Positions 10,961 to 20,599 of a stretch of 64,000 bases of DNA are shown in pieces (within the stretch, counting starts at the first letter, position 1; every line of letters begins with the position of its first letter). The position numbers were made by a program, and so were the translations under genes. The notes beneath the pieces are model-generated. The model did no database searches and had not been told where the DNA came from. It was given only the letters and a program-made list of their open reading frames with translations. Source of the DNA: Cenococcum geophilum 1.58 (Eukaryota > Ascomycota > Dothideomycetes > Gloniales > Gloniaceae); contig KV748187.1 of the NCBI GenBank assembly GCA_001692895.1, positions 2,538,836 through 2,602,835 of the forward strand, in the 5' to 3' direction.

Positions 10961-11960
10961 TTTTAAGATATAATTCTTCCTTCCGCATTTAAAGCAGAGG
11001 CCTAGCTTAAGGCATTATTCTCGTTTAGAGGACCCTAGTAGGGCGTAATTTAAGATTCTAGTGTTAATATCTATGGCGTTAGGGTGCTTAGGCTGAGATA
11101 ATAACTTAGTGGACGTTTATAGGGTTGTCGTATTGTATTAGGGGGTAGGCTTTGGTGTTAGGCGTAGTATATCGTTGTACTATTTATTAATAACGTTTGC
11201 GTAGGCATTAAGGGCTCCTAGTAGGTCTACGCCTATTAGGGAGGTTTTTAGTTTAGAGCTTAAGAATTTAATAAGGCTGTTAATTAGTGCGGAGTCGTTT
11301 CAGCCTGTTTCCTTTGCGTAATAGTTAAATTTGGAGAAGTATACTAGAAAGCTTTTTGTTCCTTAAGTTATATAGTTTATCTTTCTTTAAGTAGTAGCTT
11401 AGCGGTTTAGGTTACCGTATATAGCTTTAAGAAGTACAACTAAACTTAGTACTAAGTTCGGTTGAAGGGGTTTAATAAGGTCAGCTACGTCTCCTCCTAG
11501 TTAACTTAGGGCGTAGCAGAGTCGGTTAGCTTTAGTTAGGTAGCGGTTAGCATTACTAGTTAGCTTATTTTTAAGCTACCTTAGAAATAATTAGAGTTCT
11601 TATCGTTTACTAGTAAATATTAGAGGATTTAGTAGTCATTTAGATTATTACGGTGCAGTAGTTGGTTTGGGGTGAGTGACTACTATAAGTTTAGGGCTCG
11701 CGTTCCGCGTATTTATTTCCGGAGACGGCGTTTAGTTTTAAGGTTCTAGCGTAGGCATTTTAAGAGTGCGGACTTCTTCTTAGAGGTCCTTAATTAATTA
11801 TTGGTGTTATGCTTCTTATTCAGCTTATTATTAATTTAAAGTAGCTTAGTTCTATACAAGGGCGTCTATAAAAGACTTCTATATTTTTGCTAATTGTTTT
11901 TAGAGTGCGGATATAATACCAGCGGTTATTATAGGGGCTTCGGGTTTAGTCTGCATTTTA
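10961..11960 (-). pseudogene. gag: Chromovirus 1 gag, RIP-mutated
   Basis: This is the region after the 5' LTR on the minus strand. A zinc knuckle remnant CFKCGRKNY lies at about 10990-11030 (expected CxxCxxxGHxxxxC; the His is Tyr here). Upstream a helical, charged frame is broken by stops. Gag would form the particle and bind RNA. The start codon could not be set with certainty: an ATG at about 11957 (minus strand, MQTKPEAPI-like) is a candidate. Confidence 0.65.
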
Positions 11961-11990
11961 ATAATAGTGTAGGTAGTTAACGTAACGTAG

Positions 11991-12349
11991 TGTTACAGAG
12001 TAAGTATAAGCGGTAATAATATATAGTAATGTAGATACTATTAAGCTATATATATAAACTGTATAATAAGGTTAAGACGTTGCGTAAGGAGAGAAGGTAG
12101 GGAAACGGGAAGAAAGGGTATATATTGTTAGCTTAGTTGCTTAGTTAATATATACACGGAGCAGAATAGGATTTAGGTGGTAGTCCTGGCAGAACTTGGC
12201 AGGATTTAGTAGAACTTGGCGGAATATGGCAGAATATGGCAGATTGCTATTAAATTGCCGCAAATTGCCGTCTCGTGGTCAGTCTTTAGTTGCTAAGTCG
12301 GTGGAAACAGGTGGACGTGTATAAGGTGTTATGGGGGTGTCCCGTGACA
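11991..12349 (-). repeat. 5' LTR of chromovirus 1
   Basis: A 359-bp repeat, plus strand TGTTACAGAGTAAG...GGTGTCCCGTGACA, with intact TG...CA ends. It is the less mutated of the two LTRs and is followed by the target duplication ATTAG at 12350-12354. Confidence 0.92.
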
Positions 12350-12354
12350 ATTAG

Positions 12355-13392
12355 GGGTAATAAAGAGACTAGGTAGCCTAGTTAATTAACTTAGCTATAG
12401 GCTTAGCCAACTTAAAGGAAAAGTTAGCAGCCTTAAAAAAAGCGACCGCTATATTATAGGTTATTTAGGGAAGGTTAACAATTGGATTAACAGCCTAAGA
12501 AGTGACTAAGAAGAAATAGAAAATACTATTAGGCGGTTTTAAAACGAAATCCACACTCTTAAGAGAGGTAGTAATAAAACTTTAGATTATAGAGGTAAAC
12601 GGGTTATAAAGGCTGGAAACAAGATTACGGCATTTAAGAGGAAAAGGGCACGCTTAGTCTAAGGATAGAGAAGTCTATAGAATTAAGGAGGAAATTTATT
12701 AGCTTAAATAGTACGCTCTTTAGTTATTATATCGTTTGCTTATTAAAGGAAATTTATATATTAGATTTAAGCTACTAGCCCTACCCTTTATGGTAAGTGT
12801 TTACCGCATTTATATACTTAATAAGTTAGTAAATCTAACTAAGCTTGGTATTTAAAGCGAGCAGAACCACGTTCCCTTATTACGTGTTTAAGTCTAGTTA
12901 CTCTTTACTAGCGTCTTCTTTACTAATAGAGGATAGAATTTATCCTTAAAATAGAAGTTAATTTATAAAATAATAGAAGAAAATAAGGGTTTCTGGATCT
13001 AGAGGCCATAAAGGCTAATCTGTAGATATGTAGATAACTAGATAACATCAACTATTACGCCGTACTATAATATACATATCTGCTAGTAATACCGCTATAA
13101 TCTATTGGCTTTATTTAAGGTTACCATTTACTTTTAAAAATTCTTATTTGTGGCTTACTTTAACCTTAACTATACTTTCTGCTTTAAGAAATAAGAAATT
13201 TCTTATAAAGATTTTCGCAATTACGTTTATCTCTTTTAGCATTTATTAAGGATTAAGGCGTTAATTAGGATTTCCTTAGCTTAGTATTTTTTTTCTATAT
13301 AGTTGCTTCTATATTAAGAATCTCTTATTATTATCTATATGTAAATAAATAAGTTCTTATATATTAGATTAAAGTTAGAGACTCGCTTAATA
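12355..13392 (+). other. Degenerate coding-like tract, charged/helical, unidentified
   Basis: The plus-strand frame from about 12380 to 12660 stays open except for a few TAG codons. It is rich in Lys, Arg, Glu and Ser (for example EEIENTIRRF, AFKRKRARLV), looking like a coiled coil. From 12985 to 13160 there is a segment that recurs at 13868-14065, indicating an internal duplication of roughly 180-200 bp. No family recognised. The tract probably continued leftward before chromovirus 1 and the 5800-6216 MITE inserted. Confidence 0.4.
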
Positions 13393-13394
13393 TA

Positions 13395-13622
13395 ACTAGG
13401 GGGCATCTTACTCTAGGGGGCATCTCATTGCGTAAGACTTTGCAGCGGCAGTAGGAGTTTAAAATTAGCCTAGCTTATAGGCTTAAATAGTAAGTATAAT
13501 TCTGCCTTCTTAATATATGGCTTCTTATAGTTGTGGCGTAGCTATTATCGTAATTATAGAATTAGCGCGTCGTAAATTAGGTATATAAACGAGATGCCCC
13601 CTAGAGTAAGATGCCCCCTAGT
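13395..13622. mobile_element. 228-bp MITE with doubled inverted repeat, TA target
   Basis: The left end is ACTAGGGGGCATCTTACTC followed by a second TAGGGGGCATCTC; the right end is the exact mirror. TA lies on both sides (13393-13394, 13623-13624). The motif GGGGGCATCT is present twice in each arm. The middle 150 bp is not coding. It is a non-autonomous Tc1/mariner-type element, unrelated in sequence to the MITE at 5800. Confidence 0.88.
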
Positions 13623-13624
13623 TA

Positions 13625-14440
13625 CGTTATAGCAAGTAAGCTTAGTAAGTCCTCCACCTTTATATGCTTAGTAGTAATAAGTTAGCTACCCTATAACTTG
13701 CTTAGTTCTTAAGGTCGTTACTTTACGGATATCTTAGAATTAACCTTCGTTAACCTATCTTCTTTACCCTAGTTAAAATATGCTAGAGTCTTCTTAACTA
13801 GAATAGAATAGAACCTTTCCTTTAAAACAGTTAGTATATTCCGTATAGTAATAGAAAGAAGAGGGCCTACTAGGTCTTGTGGGTTTAGAGGCTATAAAGG
13901 TTAATCTATAGACGTATAAATATAAAATCGACTATTATACTATATAAGGATATAGCAATCTACGTTAAAGTGTCGCTTTAATCTATTAGCCTTTTCTAAG
14001 AAGGTCCCCTTTTGCTTTTAAAAGTTCTTATTTATAGCTCGCTTTAACCTCAATAGTAATCTTTACTTTAGACACATAACTATAATAAATAATTAATAGC
14101 TTAGCAGCTCTTTAGTGTTTTTATAGGATAACTAGGGTGTAGGTTAACTCTAAATTTTATATTAATAAGGTAGGAATGTTAAGAATAAATATAGGATATA
14201 TCCCTTAATATTAGCCTAGGTTATAACTCTAAAAACTAAATCTTATTCTAAGAACTAGGTCTAATTCTAAAGACTATATTCTAATTCTAAAGACCGTATC
14301 CCGATTCTGTTTTTGGGAAACGGGCCTATTAACTATTAGGAACGCCTATTAAGCTAAATATACTAAACACGGCTAAAAAGGTAAACCTACTTGTTTACAG
14401 GCGGTTAGTAATTCTACCGCAATACTTTAGTAGTTAAGGT
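13625..14440. other. Degenerate tract with duplicated segment
   Basis: Contains the second copy (13868-14065) of the segment at 12985-13160, sharing words such as GAGGCYATAAAGGYTAATC and CTTTTAAAAATTCTTATTT-like sequence. Around 14220-14330 a run of short words like CTAATTCTAAAGAC occurs, of the kind seen at several other pseudogene borders. No gene family recognised. Confidence 0.45.
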
Positions 14441-14448
14441 TTTAATGT
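14441..14448. repeat. 8-bp target duplication TTTAATGT (left, hAT)
   Basis: TTTAATGT before the element end CAGTCTTGCGG. The identical TTTAATGT follows the opposite end at 19641-19648. Eight base pairs is the diagnostic target size of hAT transposons. Confidence 0.95.
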
Positions 14449-14557
14449 CAGTCTTGCGGTCGATACCTCCGATACCCGGTATCAGGATACCCGAGTATCG
14501 GCCGATACTATCGCCGATACCCCAATACGTATCCAATACTGTAGTATTTTGCGCCAC

Positions 14558-14834
14558 TATTACGGGATACCCCCGTAACACCTTACACACGTATACCTAT
14601 TTCCACTAACTTAGCAATTAAAGACCGATTACGATACTGCAATATCCATAATATTCGCAATATTCACGATATCCGCTCGCAATATCCGTAATATCCGAGA
14701 TATCTGCAATATCCGCAATATCCGAAATATCCGCGACCTCTACCCCGTCTTAACTTTACTACGCAGTTTATATACGTAGCTTAATAATATCTACTTCGTT
14801 ATATATTGTCGTCGCTTATGCTCGCTCTGTAATA
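14558..14834 (+). repeat. Solo LTR of the chromovirus 1 family
   Basis: Reads TATTACGGGATACCCC...CTCTGTAATA, the reverse complement of the chromovirus 1 LTR (plus-strand complement TGTCACGGGACACCCC...CTCTGTAACA) with CA changed to TA. Shared blocks include CACCTTA(C/T)ACACG, TTTCCACYRACTTAGCAA and the 3' third. It is flanked by GCCAC (14553-14557) and GCTAC (14835-14839), a 5-bp duplication differing by one C-to-T. The middle is a 9-bp microsatellite in place of the usual LTR centre, so it is 277 bp rather than 359. Confidence 0.8.
14636..14735. repeat. 9-bp microsatellite inside the solo LTR
   Basis: About 11 units near CAATATCCG. The same word forms the array at 2957-3098. In intact LTRs of this family the place is taken by looser repeats near GCCATATTCTG, so the array may have grown from them. 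Confidence 0.75.
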
Positions 14835-16719
14835 GCTACTATAGGAGCTAATTTTAGGCTCTTTAAGATTCCCTAGCAAGCTAAGGAGGTAGAAAAGTAT
14901 ATTTCTACTTTGTACGATATAGAATCTAAAGCGGAATACTTAGAATCTCCTCAGCTACCCAATCCTTTAAGCATTCTACTGCTTCAAGTATTTTTACACT
15001 AGTCTTCGTACGATCCCATGAAACTCGACGTCGAGTACCTGAAAATACCCTTTCTGGCTTATCACTTATTCCAGGTATTAAGAGAACCTCAATTGCTAGT
15101 CGTGAGAGCCGTGGAAAGCGGATACGCTAAGCTGGAAGACACCACTAGTCAATAGCCTTCGTACGACTCTTTGGAAGTAATATTGCTTTCTTACGGATAT
15201 ATGCCTTAAACTTATTAACTTTATCTGCTTCTGTAGCCTCTCGAAGCATATCACGATAAGCCTTTTTAAACTTAGAGAGCTCTTCTTTAAGAATATCTTC
15301 TCTTCCTCTTTGGGCGTCGTACGATGGCTTAGGATCTAGTAGTGGTGCCTTACAAAGAAATCTCTCCTAAAGCTTTTGTACGATATAGAGTTACTGCTTT
15401 CCTTTAAGAGTAAGATTACCCTATTAATTCCTTATAAATGTTGTACGAGCCTTAGGGTTTAGAACTCGTGCAGCTAGATAGTATGGAGACTTAGTAAGCT
15501 CCTTTTAATACTTCTTAAGCTTTGCTAAGGCTCGTACGACCCCTAAAAGGATAAACTCATCCTTAGATTCATTCTAAGATTATTAGTAAAAGAGAAGAAT
15601 AGGGTATCGTATAATATACCTATAATTTCTAAATAGTACGTTTAAGAATAGCAATTAATTCTAGAACTCTTTCAAGTGTCAGACAACTCCCTTTAATAAA
15701 AAGGGTTGCATTATAGAAGGCTTTAAGGAAGTTGTATATTGTACAAAGCTGTATCCAATCCTCTATTAATAAGAGATCTTCTTTAGGAATATTTTTTTAA
15801 TATTCCTTAATATAGAGGCTCAATCCAGTCCTAATTTTAGGATTAAGAGCCACTAATATCATCTTCCACCAGCTATTCCATCTCATATAATTATTAAGAG
15901 GAATTATACGTCTAGCTTTACTCACAAACCATGTTATATAATTTGTAGAGGAACGAATATAAATAATAAGGTTATGAAGCTTTCCTAATAGGCCTAAAAT
16001 CGCTCGTATATTTCGACCTCGTTCAGCTAATCAAGCTGCCTTTGTTGATTGATTTGCTTATTATACGATACTTTCTGGCTCAACTTCTTACATCTTCCTT
16101 TTCCCCTTTCCTCTTCCTCGTGGTATCTTTATAGGAGCTAGCTGTCGTACAACATCTTTATCTTCTTTACTCTCTTCCTCATCGTCATCATCTTCTTCTT
16201 CGTCTTCTTCTTCGTCTCCTTCCTGCTCTGCTTTATCTTCTTAGTTATATAACTCCATAAGCTTCTAATCCTTCTTTAAGGGAAAGAGGAAAGCTTAAAT
16301 AATTAGATTAATAACGTGTCCCTAGTAACAAATCCTTTAGTATAACACATTTCAGGAAATCTTATATATAAGGATAAGCTATTTGGATATCGTACGACAT
16401 AGAACATTATTTAATCCTGTATTGTCGCCAATAAGTGCTTTAATCTTTATTTAAATACCGTACAACTTAATAACAGGTTAAAGTGCTTCCTATTAATCCT
16501 TGCTACTTTAGCTCTGTACCATACGAAGGCCAATTAAGATATTACGATAGTGATTATTAATATCAAGAAAGCTAGCACAGATGCCAAGAAGAAGAGTATA
16601 ATTAGGACTGCATCAGGAAATTTTTTTTTGGGCACGTTGTCGCAAGCGAAAATCGGGGTCTGCAAAACCTGCGTAAGTCGCGATTTTGGCAATTTGCGGC
16701 AATTTGCAGCAATTTACTA

Positions 16720-16815
16720 TAAATACGCAAGTAGCCTGTGCAAATTGCTGCAAATACGCAAGTAGCCTGTGCAAATTGCTGCAAATACGCAAGTAGCCTG
16801 TGCAAGTTGCTGCAA
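16720..16815. repeat. 31-bp tandem repeat, about 3 copies
   Basis: The unit is near ACGCAAGTAGCCTGTG plus CAAATTGCTGCAAAT. Copy 2 of the element has only one degenerate unit here (about 42855-42920), so copy number differs between insertions. Confidence 0.85.
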
Positions 16816-16879
16816 ATTGCTAAAATTGCTAAAATCGCGACTTAAGCAGACCCTAATTTTTAGCTGCAATAAAAATACC

Positions 16880-17715
16880 ACAAAGCTCCGCACAAAGCTC
16901 TACTAAGGCTCTGCACGAAGCTCTGCACGAAGCTCTACACAAAGCTCTACACAAAGCTCTACACGAAGCTCTACACGAAGCTCTACACGAAGCTCTACAC
17001 GAAGCTCTACACACAAGCTCTACACAACTCTACACGAAGCCTCTACACGAAGCTCTACACGAAGCTCTACACGAAGCTCTACACGCAACTCTCTACACAA
17101 AGCTCTACACGAAGCTCTACAAAGGCTCTACACGAGCTCTACAAGCTCTACACGAGCTCTACACGAAGCTCTACACGAAGCTCTACACGAAGCTCTACAC
17201 GAAGCTCTACACGAAGCTCTACACAAAGCTCTACACGAAGCTCTACACAAAGCTCTACACGAAGCTCTTACACGAAGCTCTACACGAAGCTCTACACGAA
17301 GCTTACACAAAGCTCTACACGAAGCTTTGCACGAGGCTCTACACGAGGCTCTACACGAAGGTCTGCGTACAGGGCTCTTGCACGGAGGCTCTACACGAGA
17401 AGCTGTACGAAGCTCTGCACGAAGCTCTGCACGAAGCTCTACACAAAGCCCTGCACGAAGTCTACACCAAGCTTTGCGCGAGGCTTTACACAAGGCTCTA
17501 CATAAAGCTCTGCGTACAGAGGCTCTATGCGAGGCTCTGTACGAAGCTCCTGCACGAAGCTCTACACGAAGCTTTGCACGAGGCTCTACACAAGGCTCTA
17601 CACGAAGCTCTGCATAGGGCTCTACACGAAGCTCTACGTACAGAGGCTCTGCACGAGGCTTTGCGCGAAGCTCTGCGTACGGAGGCTCTACACGAAGCTC
17701 TGCATCGGGTCCCCG
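16880..17715. repeat. 12-bp tandem array GCTCTACACGAA
   Basis: About 65-70 units of GCTCTACACGAA with variants (ACGAGG, GCACGAA, GCGTACAGAG). Long open frames on both strands (runs like HEALHEAL or CRASCRAS) come from the period of 12 without stops and are not taken as genes. Confidence 0.92.
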
Positions 17716-18119
17716 CTATATTCCCGATAGCCTCTACACGTGCCTCTGCCAAGATACCCCTTATATACACCTAGGTAGCCACCTTATTTTNTACCCTTCC
17801 TTATATCCTCCCTACCTAGGGAGACACCAGAACGACAGCTAGCAGACGACCGTCGCCAGAACCAGACGACCACCGTTCGAACGACCATCCAGCGAACGCC
17901 ACNAACGATTNAATCAACCGATCGATCGAATTGAACCAGAGCTTCAATATCGACCCGTCGCCGAATCGAATCAAGGCCTCCTAGGTAGGCACCCCAGACG
18001 ACCACCGTTCGAATATATAGCCAGCGAACGGCCGTAGAGAACGATTCGAATTAATACGATCAATCGATCAATCGAATCAGGCGGAGCCTTCGATCGGGCC
18101 GACCTTTCCCCTAAATTAC

Positions 18120-18372
18120 AGACAGGTAGGCATAGACAGTAGCACAGACAGGAGGCACAGACGGTAGGCACAGACGGTAGGTATAGACAGGTAGGCATAG
18201 ACAGGTAGCACAGACAGGTAGCACAGACAGGTAGGTACAGACAGGTAGGCACAGACAGTAGGCATAGACAGTAGGCATAGGCAGGTAGGCATAGGCAGGT
18301 ACAGANAGACAGACAGANAGANAGACAGANAGATAGACAGACAGANAGACAGANAGGTAGGCAGGCAGGCAC
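18120..18372. repeat. GACAGGTAGGCA-type array
   Basis: Interlocking 4-bp (GACA, GGCA) and 12-bp units with single N bases from 18306 to 18350. Counterparts lie at 41330-41560 (inverted) and 32557-32640. Confidence 0.85.
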
Positions 18373-19648
18373 TAGGCCTAGTTAGGAAATCGGTACACAG
18401 CCAGCAGATCGTCAGGAATACCGCCAATTAATGATTTGGAGCCTTTGCAAAGGGTATCCCCCTTATCTTAATTGCTTAATAAATAGCTCTACATTTTATA
18501 TAGTTATATAGGAATATAAAATATGCAAAATATAAAATGTGCAAAATGTGCAAAATATATAAAATATATAAAACGTGTAAAATACACAGGCTCTGCGCGT
18601 TTGCTGCGAGTTGCTGTAAAATGCGCAGGCTCTGTGCAGTTTNCTGCAAGTTNCTGCAAAATANGCAGGCTCTGTGCAGTTTGCCGNAAAATGCGNAAAC
18701 NGCACAAGACNATATACGACTGCCGCGACCGTACAGTTTGCCGCAAATTGCCGCAAACTGCAACAACGAGCCCGAAAAAAAATTTCCTGATGGACACGTC
18801 TAGATATCAACTGCAAGATAAATAGGTGTCTTTACAGATTAAAGTACTCGTTGTATAATATCCTAATTATTAATATAATAACGTTGAATCCATTCTGTAA
18901 TTATTAAGTAATATATTGGGATAATAGTAGGTTAATTAGCCTCTCGATTAAGTGCTTTAACAAAAGCATAAAATTCTGGCCATTCGACGCATAAAAAAGG
19001 GAGCCATTGTACAATAATTAGATCAACTAGCGTTTGTTTAATTAAGTCTTTCTCCACCATACAACAAAGAACTTTACCCTTAAGCCCCTTAATTCCCCCC
19101 TTTTCTAGAAGGCTTTCGTATAATTGTTAAACTAAATCCTTTGCATGATCTCGTAATGTCATACGAGACTTATTCTTAGCTATTATCCAGTTAATATCGT
19201 GCTCCCTTTTAAGGTGTAGTTTAAGGCTACGCGTTAAAGGATAATACCCTTTAGGATCTAAAGGCTCGCAGTATTTACAGAAATAGTAACCCTTCTTTAT
19301 ACGACGTTCATCGTCATCTGCAAGACGAGCATGTTTATGGATTAAGGAAGTAAGTTTAGGTGTTGTATGAGATACTAAGGTTAATACAGTATCAGTATCG
19401 CCAGTAAAGAGAACAGTATCGGTATTTCTATTAAGAGAATTAAGAGTTTCAAAGTCGTTAGATAAAAGAATAGAATCCTGATTAGCCATTATAGCTTCGT
19501 ACGGGTGAAATTTTAGATGTTTGTGTAAATGCCAAGCCTTCGTATGAGTATCGGCGATACGTATCGGATACTAGGCCGTATCGGGATACGGGGGTATCGG
19601 CGATACGTATCGGGGGTATCGGGTATCGACCGCAAGACTGTTTAATGT

Positions 19649-20599
19649 TCTTATAATCGCGCACAGGCCATATCTGCACGGCTAACGACAGTATAAGGGA
19701 TAGTGTTAAGCTAAGCGGCTTAATAGTCTTAGGAGGGATAAGCATAGGGCTATTTTTACCTTAGCTTAAATCGTAACCCTACCCTAAAGCTAAGGCCCTA
19801 ACCCTAGCCCTAGGAAACAGCTAATTAACTATTATAAAAAGGGCGCGATCCTAAAAACTGGATCCGGTTTTAAGAAACTAGATCCTAATTTCAGGAAATA
19901 GGTCAATTAACCGCTGTAAAAAGAGGTTAACTATTTAGTATATTAGGTTTAGCTTATTTTAGGACCAGCCACGTAATTATATATAGGCGCTTATATAACT
20001 AACCCCAGTTAACCCGCTCTCGGAAGCCTTACTATATTAGAGCCTCACGCGTTATAGAATAAACTAAAACCGGTTATTATAGCTTAGTATTTAACTAAGC
20101 TCTGCAAAGCCTTAGTCTAAGCCATATTAGGTTAGCTTAACTTTTTTACGCCCAACCTTTAATCTTCTATATTCGCTCCTACCTTACTCCCTTCCTTATA
20201 CTTTTCCCCCTAGTTATTCCCTTATTATAAGACGCGCTTAATATATTCCTGGCCTCTCTGCACTTACCTACTACTATACTATCCTTATATGCTAGCCCCT
20301 TTAATCTCCCCTTTTTACCTACCTACCTACCTGCTATGCGGCCCTCCTAATATAGCTCTTAGCGCGTTTACTCACAATAGTAAATCTCTTTAAATTAGAG
20401 ATAATTAAAACAAAGCCTATTAGGGAAGAACTAAATAACTTTTATAATTTATTTAACTTAACTTATTAGGATCTAGGCATCCCTAGCTCTCTAAACTTGT
20501 TACATTAGATAGGCAATAAAGGTATTTATTAATTTATTTAATAAGTCCCCTCTAATACATATAGGGCTTAAAAATCTTATAGTTAACCTTATCCTAGCA
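19649..20599. other. Spacer right of hAT, no gene seen
   Basis: AT-rich flank. At 19766-19812 there are a few CCCTAA-like words (ACCCTACCCTAAAG, CCCTAACCCTAG), too few and irregular for a telomere repeat. At 19850-19910 a run like AAACTGGATCCGGTTTTAAG and AAACTAGATCCTAATTTC occurs, of a kind repeated elsewhere in the window. A tetranucleotide CTAC run is at 20318-20335. No protein frame recognised. Confidence 0.5.

Larger units (their letters stand above)
6389..12349 (-). mobile_element. Chromovirus 1 (Ty3/gypsy) complete but dead
   Basis: A 5961-bp element with 359-bp LTRs at both ends and 5-bp target duplications. It lies on the minus strand, so gag is at the right and integrase at the left. 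The order (high to low coordinates) is gag with zinc knuckle, protease region, reverse transcriptase, RNase H, integrase, chromodomain, polypurine tract, 3' LTR. The left end just inside the LTR reads on the minus strand as AAAGGGGGGGTAC, a good polypurine tract. Every domain carries RIP-type stops. The insertion interrupted the tract that runs from 6219-6388 to 12355 onward. Confidence 0.92.
16611..18792. mobile_element. Minisatellite-built DNA element, copy 1
   Basis: 2182 bp bounded by inverted repeats CATCAGGAAATTTTTTTT, then GGGC(A/T)CGTTGTYGCA. It is the reverse-orientation counterpart of 40903-42998: its left end matches that copy's right end (through GTCTGCAAAACCTGCG) and its right end matches that copy's left end. 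The inside is mostly tandem arrays: a 31-bp unit (16720-16815), a 12-bp unit (16880-17715), a 4/12-bp GACAGGTAGGCA type (18120-18372) and a 35-40 bp unit (18590-18710). There is no transposase, so it is non-autonomous. It sits inside the hAT transposase gene. Flanks here are TG and GA, so the TA duplication seen in copy 2 is not preserved. N bases fall in its arrays. Confidence 0.88.
14900..19489 (-). pseudogene. hAT transposase, split by an insertion and RIP-mutated
   Basis: A DDE-type transposase that would cut and paste the hAT element. On the minus strand: start MANQDSILLSNDFETL at 19489; a BED-type zinc finger at about 19290-19180 (FCKYCEPL ... LKLHLKREH, Cys-x2-Cys ... His-x4-His); the SVKTPIYLAVDIWT-like block before the insertion at 18792; then after it PNYTLLLGICASF and LIGDNTGLNNVL (about 16590-16440); an acidic Glu/Asp run (about 16220-16165); RWNSWWKMI near 15860; and the C-terminal dimerisation segment ERVFSGTRRRVSWDR ... 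ECLKDWVAEEI at about 15060-14930. Gln/Trp-to-stop changes recur. The first 120 codons (19489-19127) are still open. Confidence 0.9.
14449..19640 (-). mobile_element. hAT transposon with two nested insertions
   Basis: The ends are inverted repeats CAGTCTTGCGGTCGATACC at both sides, with 8-bp target duplications. Both subterminal regions are packed with GATAC/GTATC words (14460-14550 and 19540-19630), which look like transposase-binding repeats. The transposase gene lies on the minus strand from 19489 to about 14900. A solo LTR (14558-14834) and a minisatellite element (16611-18792) are inserted. Without them the element is about 2.7 kb, the normal size of a compact hAT. Confidence 0.93.

Noticed and set aside
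16609-18794. TA target duplication for minisatellite element copy 1
   Set aside because: The flanks read TG and GA. RIP could explain one change but not clearly both, so the duplication is claimed only for copy 2.
19766-19812. Telomere-like CCCTAA words
   Set aside because: Only three to four irregular units inside ordinary AT-rich sequence; not an array.
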